From the NCBI GenBank assembly GCA_033557465.1, contig CM066041.1:160493532-160557531 (forward strand): a DNA stretch of 64,000 nt, read 5' to 3'. The translations under genes were made by a program, and so were the position numbers. Of the stretch, positions 10,330 to 20,879 are shown piece after piece (the stretch's first letter is position 1; every line of letters begins with the position of its first letter). The notes below the pieces were generated by a model. The model had not been told where the DNA came from and did no database searches. It saw nothing but the letters and a program-made list of their open reading frames with translations. The stretch comes from Ichthyophis bannanicus (Eukaryota; Chordata; Amphibia; Gymnophiona; Ichthyophiidae).

Positions 10330-10954
10330 TTCACAGTCTCATCCACATCCACCCTCCTCTGCCTCTCCTCCCCTCCCCAACCCCAGGTCCTTCTCTGTCA
10401 CTCATCCCTTCCACCTCCAGTCCCTTTCATAGATCTTAACAAGTCTAGACTCTCATTCCCCCTTTTACCTCCATTTCCACCATCTCTTACATAATTCTAA
10501 TGTCGTCTAACTTTGTCACTCTCTCCATAGCCCTTTGTCTCTTTCTCCACCTTCCCTGATATCCACTACCCCTCTTCTTTCCCCCTCCTCTCCTTCTCCA
10601 ACATCTGTCTACCTATCGCACTTACCATGCCTTTCCTGATCCTCACCCCAGCATCTATTCATTTGACCCTCCATCTCCCCCCCCACCAGTCCTCACCCCA
10701 GCATCTATCCCTATGACCCTCCATTCCCCCCCCCTGTTGTTCTATTAATTCTTGCTCTCCTGGCAATGACCACCTTCTTCCACCACCCACCTCAAGCGGC
10801 TGCATGCATCAGCCCCCTTTTCCCATTCCCACTGTCTGCCGGCATCAGATCTCCTTCACCCATGCCATACCTTCGTATCTGCCCCTTTATCCATTCCCAG
10901 TCCTTTCATTAATTCTCACCACCTCCTCCCAGTGCCAGCATCAGCCACCTTATC
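10330..10954. repeat. Pyrimidine-rich tract with a 50-bp tandem duplication
   Basis: About 600 bp of C/T-rich sequence. Within it CCTCACCCCAGCATCTAT plus GACCCTCCAT occurs at 10641-10680 and again at 10691-10730, a period of 50 bp. No coding potential is evident. Confidence 0.6.
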
Positions 10955-11841
10955 ATAAGAACATAAGAAATGCCATACTGGGTCAGACCAAGGTCCATCA
11001 AGCCCAGTATCCTGTTTCCAACAGTGGCCAATCTGAGTCACAAGTACCTGGTAGGTTCCCAGAAAGGCACACAGGTTCTACAATGCTTGTCCCGGAGCAA
11101 GAAGCGGATTTCTTGGTCCTATTTAATAATGGTTTATGGACCTTTCCTCCAGGAACTTGTCCAAACCTTTTTAAAACCCAGCTACACTAACAGCTTTTAC
11201 TTCATCCTTCAGTAACTTATTCCAGAGTTTGATTATGCGTTGAGTGAAAAATATTTTCTCTTATTAGTCTTAAATGGGTAACATTGTAGCTTCAATGCAT
11301 GACCCCTAGCCTTTCTACTTTTTTGGGTGTAAACGACTATCTATGTTTACTCATTCCATTCCATTCATTAATTTATAGACCTCCTATCTTATCTCTCCTC
11401 AGCCATCTCTTTTCCAAGTTGAAAATCCCTAACCTTTTAAGCATTTCCTCATAAGGATATCCTTTCATCCCCTTTACCATTTTGGTGGCTCTTCTCTGTT
11501 CCTTTTCTAATTCCGCTATATCCTTTTTAAGTATGGCGACCAGAATTGCACACAATATTCAAGCTGTGTTGCATCATGGAATGATACAGAAGCATTATAA
11601 TATCCTTGGTTTTATTCTCCATTCCTTTCCTTATGATTCTCAGCATTCTATTTGTTTTCTTGGCCACTGCTGTACACATATTATCCATGATACCTAAATC
11701 TTTTTCCTGGGTGATGGTTCCTGATATGAAACCTTGCATCATGTAACCGTAGTTTGGGTTGTTCTTTCCTAGGTGCATAAATTTGAACTTGTCCAGCACA
11801 TGATCTCGCCTAACCAACGTATGCATGGAATTTGTTTTTGC

Positions 11842-12035
11842 ACCACTGTATATAGCCCACTCTGTAAATAGATCATACCAATCTAACACACAACACGACA
11901 CACACTCAATTTCCCCCCACTGCATGTATAACACACTCACTTCACCTGATTGTTTGCTGTGATACCACCTTGATTATTAAGATAAGGCGGTTTAGAAATA
12001 CTGTTAAATAAATAAAAATAAATAAATTAAATTTC
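11842..12035 (+). mobile_element. L2-tailed insertion inside the old CR1
   Basis: Foreign segment ending GATAAGGCGGTTTAGAAATA and (AAATA)n; CR1 similarity resumes at about 12036. The tail is of the L2/SINE type. The 5' edge is approximate. Confidence 0.55.
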
Positions 12036-12489
12036 ATCTGCTATTTGGACATCCAGTCTTCCAATTTGTCAAGATCCTCTTGCAATTTTTCACAATCCTC
12101 TTGCATCTTAATAACTTTGAATAATTTTGTGTCATCTGCAAATTTGATCACCTCGCTCATTATTTCCATTTCCAGGTCATTTATGAATCTTTTAAACAAT
12201 TCCTGATCCACAATACTACACTGCCTCCAATCCCATGACTTTTTAATTTGACCAAGACTGTCATGAGGGACCTTGCCAAAGGCTTTCTGAAAATCCAGGT
12301 ACTTTGTATATCAACCTGCTCACCTCTGTCTATTTATTCACACATAGTAACATCTTCAAGTAAATATAACAGATATGTAAGACAAGACTTTTCTTAGCTA
12401 AATCCAGGTTAACCTTTGCCCATTAAAACATGACTATCTACATTTCCAGTAATATTATTTTTTATAATTGTTTCTACCATTTTGCCTGG

Positions 12490-12735
12490 TACTGTCCCAC
12501 TAGAGGACAGCAACCTTGGGCCAGAAGGACTGGGGTTTCTAGTCCCACAGGTGCTCCTTGTGGTCTTGGGCAAGCCACTTAATCCTCCATAGCCCATGTT
12601 CCCTGTAAAATAGTTATCTCCAAGTTATAATGCCCTGTTCAATGTAATTTCGGTTTGTTCAATGTAAACCGCACTGATGCAGAATAGCGCGGTATATAAG
12701 AGAATGTAAGTAAATGAATAAATAAATACTGATGT
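12490..12735 (+). mobile_element. 5'-truncated SINE with L2 tail inside the old CR1
   Basis: Starts in the SINE body (CCACTAGAGGACAGCAACC, as at 10070), continues through CTTGGGCAAGCCACTTAATC and ends TGTAAACCGCACTGATGCAG, GCGGTATATAAG, (AATA)n. The last part is nearly the same as the L2 3' end at 50529-50570 (TGTAAACCGCACTGATGATG, GCGGTATATAAA). Confidence 0.7.
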
Positions 12736-13872
12736 CAGGCTCACTTGTCCGTAGTTTCCCGGATCACTCCTGGAACCCTATTTCAAAATTGGCATTACAT
12801 TGGCCACTCTCCAATCTTAAGGTACTATAGATGAATTTAATAATAGTTCCCAGATTACTAACAGTAAGTCTACAATCTCATCTTTCAGTTCTTTCAACAT
12901 CCTTAGATGTATACCATCCAGTCCAGGTTATTTACTATTCCTCAGTTTATCAAATAGTTGGAATACATCTTCCTGGTTTATCGCTATTTCTTTCAATTCT
13001 TCTGATATATCATCTTTAAATACCATTTCAGGTATGGGTAACTTCCCTACATCATCTTTAGTAAAGACCAAAGCAAAGAATTCATTAAATCTCTCTGCTA
13101 TGGCCTTGTCCTCTCTTAGCAACTGATAAGAGGGTCTGTATTACACCCCTACTGCCATCTCCTTCCCCTTTTTACATGGGATTTCTATCCATAGAGATTC
13201 TACAATGTATTTTGTTTCATGCAAAACTTTAATCCTGCGTGACTCAGTGCCCTCCCTAACAGAGTGCAACCCCTCCACTGATCTACTCTATCATTGCGAT
13301 ATAGTTCATAACCAGGTATCACAGTGTCCCATTGATTAGCATCTCTGAGACCTGGTGGAAGGAGGACAATCGTATCTAACCTTTCATTTAGTGCTATATA
13401 TTCTAGCTCTCCATCTTACTTTTAAGACTGCTGGCATTCACATACAGGCATTTTATAGGTTGTATTTTATTCATATTAATCTGGTTATCAGTTGATATAG
13501 GTAATATGGAATCTTTCAGCTCTGTACTTAAGGGCATCTGGGTTACTTTTATCTTTATTGGAACCTCTCTGTCGGGAAGCTGTAACGTCCCTCTTTTGTT
13601 AGTATCCTTCAAGGATACATCCTTACAAACCATGAGCTCTTCAGCAACTGTCTGCTTTCCCCTGTCTCCCTTTTAAAGGTTAACGGCAGCAGCCTGGTAC
13701 CATCCCAATTGAGGTGAAACTCATCTTTATGGAAAAACCCTCCCTTCCCCAGAATGTTGCCCAGTTCCTAACGAATTCAAAACCCTCTTTGCACCATTGT
13801 CTCATCCAGGAACTGAGACTCCAGAGCTCTGCCTGCCTTTTGGGTCTTGCATGTGGAACGGAAAGCATATCT

Positions 13873-14345
13873 GAGATTTTATTTATTTAGACAGTTTTGT
13901 ATACCACCTTATCCTTCAAAGTGGTCACAACACAATTGGGGGATACATTTAACATGAGGGGCTATGAGACACATACACTAATACTTACAGGGAACATGGG
14001 CAATGGAGGGTTAAGTGGTTTGTCTAGCCTTTAACCTCCCCACCTCCCCTCCCCCCTTGTAGCTCTACTCTCCTTCCTCTACTGTTCCTTAACCCACTTT
14101 GCTTTTACAAATTGTAATTTCTTTTCCTTTTCCGGCCTTGTGCCTTGCTTTTATTCGTTTTTACTTATTGTAAACCGCTTTGATTTTATTTGAAGGGCGG
14201 TCAATCAAATTTTAATAAACATAAACATAAACAAGGAGCACCTGTGGGACTAGAAACCTCTGTCCTTCTGGCCCAAGGTTGCTGTCCTCTAGTGGGATTT
14301 GAACTTCCGGCCTGAGGTAACTTGCCCCAACCCATTTGCCACTCC
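13873..14345 (-). mobile_element. SINE in minus orientation carrying a second insertion
   Basis: The two halves of one minus-strand SINE are at 13873-14033 (tail and core: ACCACCTTATCCTTCAAAG, GGAGGGTTAAGTGG) and 14233-14345 (head: AGTGGGATTTGAACTTCC as the B box, TTGCCACTCCTCCCT as the start). They are separated by about 200 bp of another element. It lies inside the old CR1, so this is a third nesting level. Confidence 0.65.
14034..14232 (+). mobile_element. L2-tailed element inserted into the SINE
   Basis: C/T-rich start, then TATTGTAAACCGCTTTGATT, AGGGCGGTCAATCAAA and TAATAAACATAAACATAAAC as the 3' end. It splits the SINE core from its head. Confidence 0.5.
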
Positions 14346-15060
14346 TCCCTGAAAGTTCTGGATATTGACGTCCTATCTAAAAGCCTAAATTAGGTCTCCA
14401 GAGCCTCCCTCCAACAGTTTCCTATGTCACTGGTACTAACATGTACCAAGACAGCAGACTCCTTCCCAGCACTATCAAAAACGTTGTCTAGGTGGCACAT
14501 GAACTCTGCTACCTTCACCCGGCAGGCATGTTAACAGGCGATCTACACATCCACCAACTACCCAGCTATCTACCTACCAAATGATTGAATTTCCAATTAT
14601 AATGGCCATCCAAACCCATCCCTCATGGGCATATGGCCCTGGAGAAATCTTCTTGGTACAAGAGGGTTTCATATCAGCTGGAGGATAAGTCCTAGCTACA
14701 GGATCACTTCCTGTCACACCTAGGTAATGCTGTTCTTTCACGTGACCTCTCTCTCCATGGCAACTGAGAGGCTGCCAGACTGGAGGTGGGACTTCAGTAC
14801 TACATCCCTGGTCTTGTCTATATACCTCTCTGTCTTTCTTATGTCCTCCAAGTCTGCCACTCTAGCCTCCAGAGATTGAATTCATTCCCTGAGGGCAAAG
14901 AGTTCCTTGCACCTAGTGCACATTTAAGATCCCTCACCAACTGGGAGAAATTCCCCGCCCCCTTTTGCTGCTGAACTGCTGTCTGCATCTTAGTTTTAAG
15001 GTTTTGTTTAGCTATCTAAGTTGTCTACTTAAAGTTGCTAGGGATACTTGTACTAAAACA

Positions 15061-15842
15061 ATTGTACTTAATGTTTAAGGGACTTAGTTCACCTTAAGAT
15101 TAATCAGTCTATTCCTGGTAAAGATAACCAGTTAAACCTGAAATGAATTTGACTACCTCTTCCCTTTTAATAGGTTTGAGAGCCTATAAAGCAAAGATTA
15201 TGGTGGGGGTGGGGGGAAAATAACACCTAGTAAAAGCTGGCATGCTACACAGTGCCCTGACCTGTGCTTCTAAGGTAATCGCTTAACAATTTCCTGGGTG
15301 ATTCACACAGCTCTTGGTTTGATGGAGTGTGCCTTTCAAATTGCCCCTTTGACATGTCACTTGGCTTTAACACCTATCTAAAAGTTTCACAGATCTTTTA
15401 CCCCCTAACTGGAAGGCCTCTTTGTAAAAGCCTCTATAAACAATGTATTTATTTCTACTCAAAGAATATTTACTTATTCCTTCTATGCTAAGATATACTC
15501 TAATTTTGATTAAATTAAAAGCTCTCTAGGGCTACTGACTGAGGTTGAAATGTAAATGAAAAGCTTTCTGAAGCTTCTGAGCCCCGAGTTAGCAAATAAA
15601 TCTGTGTATTAGAATCTAGTGCATCAGCTTTAATCCAAAGAATTCCTTTTCCCCAAAATTTAGAGAATTTCTTAGAAGTAAATAAATACAAGTGCATATT
15701 TCTTTCCAGCAGTAGCAGTCCCTTTTGGTAGTCCTTTAAGTCCTCCTACCACCTATCTCCAGTATCAGCCCTCTTCTATTCCCCAGCACTCTTCTCCTAG
15801 CCTGAGCATCAGACACCTTTCTCTTAACCTTCTAGGAATAGT
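15061..15842. other. Unassigned interval
   Basis: A/T-rich sequence without recognisable gene or repeat; the 5' edge of the old CR1 may extend a little into it. Confidence 0.35.
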
Positions 15843-16005
15843 ACTTAGCTCACGCCTTTCCAGGAGCAGTTCAAAGGGCTTATAATCTAAGTTTGTACCT
15901 GAGGCAACAGAGGGTTAAGTGACTCATCCAAGGCCACAAGGAGCACCAGTGGGATCTGAACCCTGGTTGCTTTGGTCACAGGCCACTGTTCTAACCAATA
16001 GGCTA
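15843..16005 (-). mobile_element. tRNA-headed CORE-SINE, minus strand
   Basis: Read on minus: GGAGTAGCCTATTGGTTAGA (A-box head), GGGTTCAGATCCC (B box), GTGGCCTTGGATGAGTCACT (core) and GATTATAAGCCC. Related to but distinct in tail from the SINEs at 8.26 and 10.0 kb. Confidence 0.65.
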
Positions 16006-16119
16006 CTCCACCACTTCACCTTGGCATCAGTTGCCTTCTTTCACCTCCCACTTATGCCTGTCTCAGCCCCCTTCTTCTACCTATTCTTAGCATTAGTCCC
16101 CTTTTCTCATCTGCTGAGT

Positions 16120-16830
16120 GCCTCTATGAAACATAACAGCAGAAAAAGCCCATATGGCCTATCTAATCTGCCCTTCCATATCAACTATTATAATCTCTTT
16201 TTTTTCTCTGATTAGTCTTCAACGTGCTACATTGTAGCTTCATTGCATGTCCTCTAGTCTTTTTACTTTTTGAAGGAGTACACAATCTATATTTACCTGT
16301 CCCATCCCACTCATTATTTTAGAGACCTCTATCATATCTCCCTTCAGCCATTCCTTTTCCAAAGTTAAGAGCCCTAATCTTCCAAGCCTTTCCTTGTAAT
16401 GATATCCTTCAATCACCTTTATCAGCTTGGTCGCTCTTCTCTATCTCTTGCATGTAAATAAATTATGCCCCCCTACTGTTACCCTCACTACTGCGATTTA
16501 ATTTGCACACCCTTATCTAAGCCTATAACCCAGTGTAAATATGTTCATGTTGCTATATGTTTCATGTTACCATACTTGCTCATTGAATGTACTTTAGTTG
16601 AGTTTGATGTAAATTGCTTTGACACTATGAAAAGCAGTATAGAAGAAATGTCAAATAAATATACCTAAAAAAGATATAATTTAATTAATTTGACAACCAG
16701 AACTGCATTCATTATTCAAGGTGTGCTCACACCAGCGAGTGATACAGAGGCATTATAATATTTATGGTTTTATTCTCTATTCCTTTCACTCTGATTCCTA
16801 GTATTCTATTTGCTTTCTTGGCTTCCACTG
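16120..16830 (-). mobile_element. CR1 fragment split by a SINE/L2-type insertion
   Basis: 16120-16455 and 16680-16830 match on the minus strand the RT C-terminal/3' region of the open CR1 (for example the reverse complement of ATTATAATGCCTCTGTATCG around 16755). Between them 16460-16676 is a + strand insert ending ATTGCTTTGACACTATG, GCAGTATAGAAGAAATG, AAATAAAT. Confidence 0.65.
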
Positions 16831-17099
16831 CATCCCTACAAAATAGCAAGAGCTTGTTGTTTTGCTCCTATTATTTTGTCTCTACTAGCACCTTGTGGGT
16901 TGGAATATACAGGCACTACTGGCTCTGGTCTTTCATTACCGATATGGTGCCAGGGGCTAGAACTGGTGTACTATAGGCAGGGCTGTAGGCACTTCAAAGC
17001 TCCCAGCACTCTGCACAGAACTGTGGGGCTGGGCAGATAAATGAAGGAGGCTGATGCAGCAGGTAGCTGCTGAGAAGAATTTTGGGAGAACAGGGTCAG

Positions 17100-17245
17100 A
17101 ACATAAAATATGCCATACTGGGTCAGATCAGTATCCAGTTAAACAGTGGCGAGTGCATATCACAAGTACCTGTCAGGTCGGTTCCATATGGCCTACCCCC
17201 ATGCCGCTACCTAGCATTCTCTCTATATGTATTGAGTGATATGGC
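17100..17245 (-). repeat. CR1 3'-end fragment
   Basis: GAACATAAAATATGCC then ATACTGGGTCAGATC and AACAGTGGCGAG correspond, reversed, to the CR1 3' end; diverged. Confidence 0.65.
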
Positions 17246-17249
17246 CTTG

Positions 17250-17689
17250 AAAACTGGATAAAGTATTGTAGAGAAGGTCTTAGCAATGCCCTCCAAGCAC
17301 CATTATATTCCCCGTTTCTGTTTACGAAGCGTATGCACGTTATGGCTCTTTCGATGTGGTCCAGATACCCTCAGGCTTCCACCAGCTCAGATTTTTGCTA
17401 ACCTGAAATCAGGAGAGATTTCCCCCCGGTCACTTTCCTAGCGAATGCACGTCAGTTCCTCACTTTCCACTGTAACAAGTAGAGATGAAGACCAACGCGG
17501 CCCATTCAGTCTGCTCAGAAAGATGATAGGGTCATAATTGCCGCTTTCTTCACTGAGCGATGAAGAACTGATAACTCTATAAAAAGTGCCACAGCCAGTT
17601 CATCTGTTTCATCTACAGCCTATTCGCGAAGGCTTCTTTCTACAGTAGCTGCCAAAACCAAGAATGTGTCACACAAAACTGACGCTCTG
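17250..17689. other. Upstream flank of MAFG, no element recognised
   Basis: Mostly single-copy in appearance. A short CR1-like piece (CGGCCCATTCAGTCTGCTCA) lies at about 17498. No coding frame is supported. Confidence 0.35.
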
Positions 17690-17850
17690 CTTTAGAAAGA
17701 CCGCGGCTTCCAACACATGCGCAACTCCCTCACCTCCATTTTCTAGTCTGCCGACCTAGCAGCGCCCTCCCCTTTAAAGCTTCCAGCCTGTGGCATTGCA
17801 TAGCGCCTTCTTGAATGGAACCACGTGACTAAACATCATGTGACGTCTGT
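17690..17850 (+). promoter_or_regulatory. MAFG: Probable MAFG promoter (CpG-rich) with E-box and CRE-like site
   Basis: GC/CpG content rises sharply between about 17690 and 17960. Just upstream of the presumed first exon are CACGTG (17822-17827, with CACGTGAC context), a second CATGTGAC and TGACGTCT (about 17841), a CRE-like site. No TATA box is seen near the presumed start, as in many CpG promoters. The assignment rests on position upstream of a GTGAGT donor and the MAFG coding exons. Factor binding is inference. Confidence 0.6.
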
Positions 17851-17939
17851 GGCGGGGTGGCGGGTGAGGCACAGCGCAGACACTTCCCGGTGGCCCGTCG
17901 CAGCTCGGGAGCCTGACCTGGCTCCTAGGTGCCAGCGCG
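17850..17939 (+). other. MAFG: Probable non-coding exon 1 of MAFG
   Basis: A GC-rich stretch ending GCCAGCGCG directly before GTGAGT (17940-17945), a consensus splice donor. Small Maf genes usually have untranslated first exons. The 5' boundary is not visible and is set approximately. Confidence 0.5.
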
Positions 17940-18295
17940 GTGAGTGAGCACGGGTGGCTGGGAGTAGAGGGAGGCCTGCCCTATGGTTGAGGGACTTCCC
18001 CAAGCAGTTTCGGCCTGTGTGTGAGCAGTGGGCCTGTCTCTTTCTCTCTTCCCACCCTGCCACCCGTTCCCGCGTTTCTATTCACATTTCTCCATCTCCT
18101 CCCCCCCCCCATTATTTATTTTTCCATACCTTACCCCATATACTTCTCTACCCATATCATCCTCCTGCTCCCATACAATTCCTTCCCTCAAATCAGTTCC
18201 CCTTCTATCTCCATGTTTTTTTCCATTCCCTGTCCTATACCATTTCCTTATTTCTCCTTCCTTGCATCTTATCCCGTCTATACCATTCTCTATAC

Positions 18296-19041
18296 CAGTG
18301 GTTCTCAACCCAGTCAGCTTCCAGGATATCCACAACAAATATGCATGAAATAGATTTACTCTTGTTTAGGGCTGGCACTATCATTAGGTGAACTAGGGAC
18401 CTGCAGCAGCAATGGACTGAAACAGCACTGCGATACTTACCTGCAGACTTCATGCCCCCTCGGATGGCTGACTTCCTGTTTGTATAGGGGTGGACCCATC
18501 AGAGGGGGTGGCAGCACAAAACTCCACAGCACCGAAGTTTGCAGGTAAGCGCCACGGGGCTGTTTTGATCCATCTCTGCTGCTGTAGGTCCCAGTGAGGA
18601 CAACTCATCGGTTTCTTGAGCACTTTGGATCAATAACATAGACATATCCAGTTCATCCATGCCCTCAGTCCAATTCAAGCTTACAGTAAATCACTAATAC
18701 AACCACTCTCACAATACCTCTCACACAGACCAATGTAAATAAGTTAAGTTTATTGTATATAATTTATGTTCCTTGTAATCAATGTACATTCACTTGATTG
18801 ATTTTAAACTGCTTTGACCTGGTAAAAACCGGTATAGAAGCACAGCCAAATAAATAAATAAACGGCGGCAGCATTGGGGGAGCACATGGGTTGAGGTTTG
18901 CCTAGGGTGCCTCATCTCCTTGCGCTGGCCCTGCTCATGCTGCTTCCACTGCATGCAAATTTGTCTTAGGCATATTTATTGTGGATGTCCTGAAAACCTG
19001 ACTGGCTAGAGCGTACATCAGGACAGGGTTAAGAACTATTA
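18296..19041. mobile_element. hAT-like palindromic MITE split by an insertion
   Basis: The left arm begins CAGTGGTTCTCAACCCAGTC and CCAGGATATCCACAACAAAT, ATGCATGAAATAGATTT. The right arm at 18950-19041 is its inverse: GCATATTTATTGTGGATGTC, CTGAAAACCTGACTGGC, GGGTTAAGAACTATTA. The ends resemble hAT termini (CAGTGGTTCTCAA). About 590 bp of unrelated sequence (about 18365-18945), ending in a GCTTTGACC...AAATAAATAAATAA tail, separates the arms. No clear 8-bp target duplication remains. Confidence 0.65.
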
Positions 19042-19632
19042 CAATACTATCTTTCTACTTCCTCCACCACCATTACACCCCCCCCTCTCCCTCCCATTTC
19101 CTCCTACATCATTTACCACCTTTTACCACTCCTGCCTCATATTGTCATCCCCCAATATCATTCCCCCTATATCATAACTTTACCTGTTCCATTCTCTCTT
19201 CCCCTCATCCCATTACACCACAGCCCCTCCTGTTCCCCCACTCCCACCATTCTGTTTCTCCCTCCCCTCTCCTGCCCTCTTCCCCACATAGCCTCCAGCA
19301 TACTGTCTCTTCCCTTCACTACCATACCAGTACCATTTTCTTCCCTTCTTTCCTTACAATATCTCTTTCCTTCTATAATCTTCTCACTTATAGTATCCTC
19401 CCTCCTTTCCCTCCCACGGTGATTTCTTCTCTTTCCAGCTTGCTGCTCTCACAACTACGCGACTCTTCCACTTCCCTTTCTTCTCTTATGCAATCATATC
19501 TCCTATCTACCATACCAACCCCCTTTCCCTTACTTGCCATCAGTGCTGGCCATCCACTAGGCAGATCAGGTGGTCACCTAGGGTGGCAGATCCTGGTGGA
19601 TGGTACTGCAAGCCTACCAAAAAAAAGCAAAC

Positions 19633-20454
19633 TACCCCCCCATTAGAGGAGGTGGTGGGGCGAATGGAGCAGCTTTGGGGGTACTGTGCAATAGAAGCCC
19701 ATCAAAAACATACTGTTTCACGATACAAGAAGGTGTGGGAACGATATGAGCAATGGAGGGAGGAGGGGGGGGGTCCAGGGGAACAAATGTGGGGAGTAGG
19801 AGAGATTAATCCACTGCTGAGAGCAGGGCTATAGGTTTAGAACGTTTGCCCCATCATATTATATTGTAGAGGTCTTGGGCGGGGCGATCGCATCTTGCCT
19901 CTCTGGTTAAAAAGTATTGTACTGGCTACTCATGGCAAGCCTACCGTTGAGTGTCCTGCAGATAGGAGATCTCACCAACTTGAGGTTCGTGCAGAGTGCA
20001 TGTCTTAAAGCCTACTGTTAGAGGGAGGGGGGATTGGTAGTGGGGGGGGAGATGATATGGGGTTGGGGGGGGAGGGAAGAGGGGGGGAAGTGTGATATCT
20101 GTGTTCTGTATGCCAGTGTGGTTCACATTGGACGAATATCTGCCTGGTGGGTGGAAGTGAAGTTGGTAGAATATGGGATAGTTGTTTGGTGGGAGTTGAG
20201 AATTATATGACTGGGCTAATGTACGGTACTATAAGTGGGGGGGAACTGTATACTGTATAAAATGTGTAAAGGGCACAAAGTGTTTCTGGGTTCAGTGGAA
20301 AAAATGGGGAGGCACTATGAGCAGGGGCCTCTCCCAATTGTTGTTGATGTTGATATAAAGAATGTATATTGGTACATGTGTGGGGGGGGTTCACGGTTTA
20401 TGCTGTGTATTGCATGTTTTGTTGGGTGCTAATAAAAACTTTAAATACAAAAAC
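19633..20454 (+). mobile_element. 5'-truncated L1 3' end in MAFG intron 1 with 14-bp target duplication
   Basis: The first part codes for an L1-like ORF2 C-terminus (RMEQLWGYCAIEAHQKHT, RYKKVWERYEQW), followed by a G-rich 3' UTR and the end AATAAAAACTTTAAATAC plus A-rich tail. AAAAAAAAGCAAAC lies directly before (19619-19632) and directly after (20455-20468) the element, a 14-bp target site duplication typical of L1 target-primed reverse transcription. Sense orientation relative to MAFG. Confidence 0.8.
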
Positions 20455-20487
20455 AAAAAAAAGCAAACCACCACGTAGATACCAAAA

Positions 20488-20700
20488 CCAGTCTAGACAC
20501 GTGGCAGAAAGGGTAAAATCAGCCTTTATTAATCCAAGGGAATGAGTGTGCCAATTGACCTGCCAGTCTAGACACGTGGCAGAAAGGGTAAAATCAGCCT
20601 TTATTAATTCAAGGGAATGTGTGCCAATTGACCCACTCATTCCCTTGGATTAATAAAGGCTGATTTTACCCTTTCTGCCACGTGTCTAGACTGGCAGGTC
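20488..20700. repeat. Tandem 73-bp repeat plus inverted copy: 63-bp hairpin
   Basis: A unit beginning CCAGTCTAGACACGTGGCAG occurs at 20488-20560 and again at 20563-20634 (about 72-73 bp). An inverted copy follows at 20638-20700. The arms 20557-20619 and 20638-20700 are complementary over 63 positions with one mismatch seen (TTAATTCAA against the complement of TTAATCCAA), leaving an 18-nt loop. Each unit contains CACGTG. It is transcribed within MAFG intron 1 if the gene model is right. Origin unknown. Confidence 0.9.
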
Positions 20701-20879
20701 TAATGGAAGGGGGGGTGGGGGGGAAAAGGGGTGGGGGGGGAAATTATTGAAGCATTGTGTAGCCTGTTCAGGAATGCTGGTTTGAGGCTGTTGGAATTGT
20801 TGGTTAGATAATGTATAACGTTGGATAATGAGTGATGTATTCTGTTTGCTTGGTTTACAAATTCTAAAAAAAAAAAAAA
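20701..20879 (+). repeat. G-rich stretch with poly(A): L1-type 3' end remnant
   Basis: G-tracts at 20708-20746, then unique-looking sequence and a run of 14 A. The layout (G-rich, then A tail) matches the end of the L1 at 19633-20454, but no ORF2 part is present. Confidence 0.4.

Larger units (their letters stand above)
10955..15060 (-). mobile_element. Old, nearly full-length CR1 LINE, heavily mutated and interrupted
   Basis: Colinear on the minus strand with the open CR1 at 42038-46568. 3' end at 10955-11050; RT C-terminal part at 11373-11940 ([22 protein letters not shown] and LGIMDNMCTAVAKKTNRML); RT/endonuclease fragments to 13400; start of ORF2 at 13633-13403 (DVSLKDTNKRGT, KCLYVNASSLKSKM); ORF1 remnants at 13868-13680 (RPKRQAELWSL, FEFVRNWATFWG) and 14340-14990; 5' leader similarity near 15000-15060. 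Many stops and indels. SINE/L2-tail insertions break it at 11842-12035, 12490-12735 and 13873-14345. Confidence 0.8.

Noticed and set aside
18021..18391. Overlapping + strand frames in three phases in MAFG intron 1
   Set aside because: All three phases are open because the tract is C/T-rich and lacks stops; no initiation context or domain.
20488..20700. CRISPR-like array
   Set aside because: Only two direct units and one inverted, no spacers of constant length, and the window is vertebrate.
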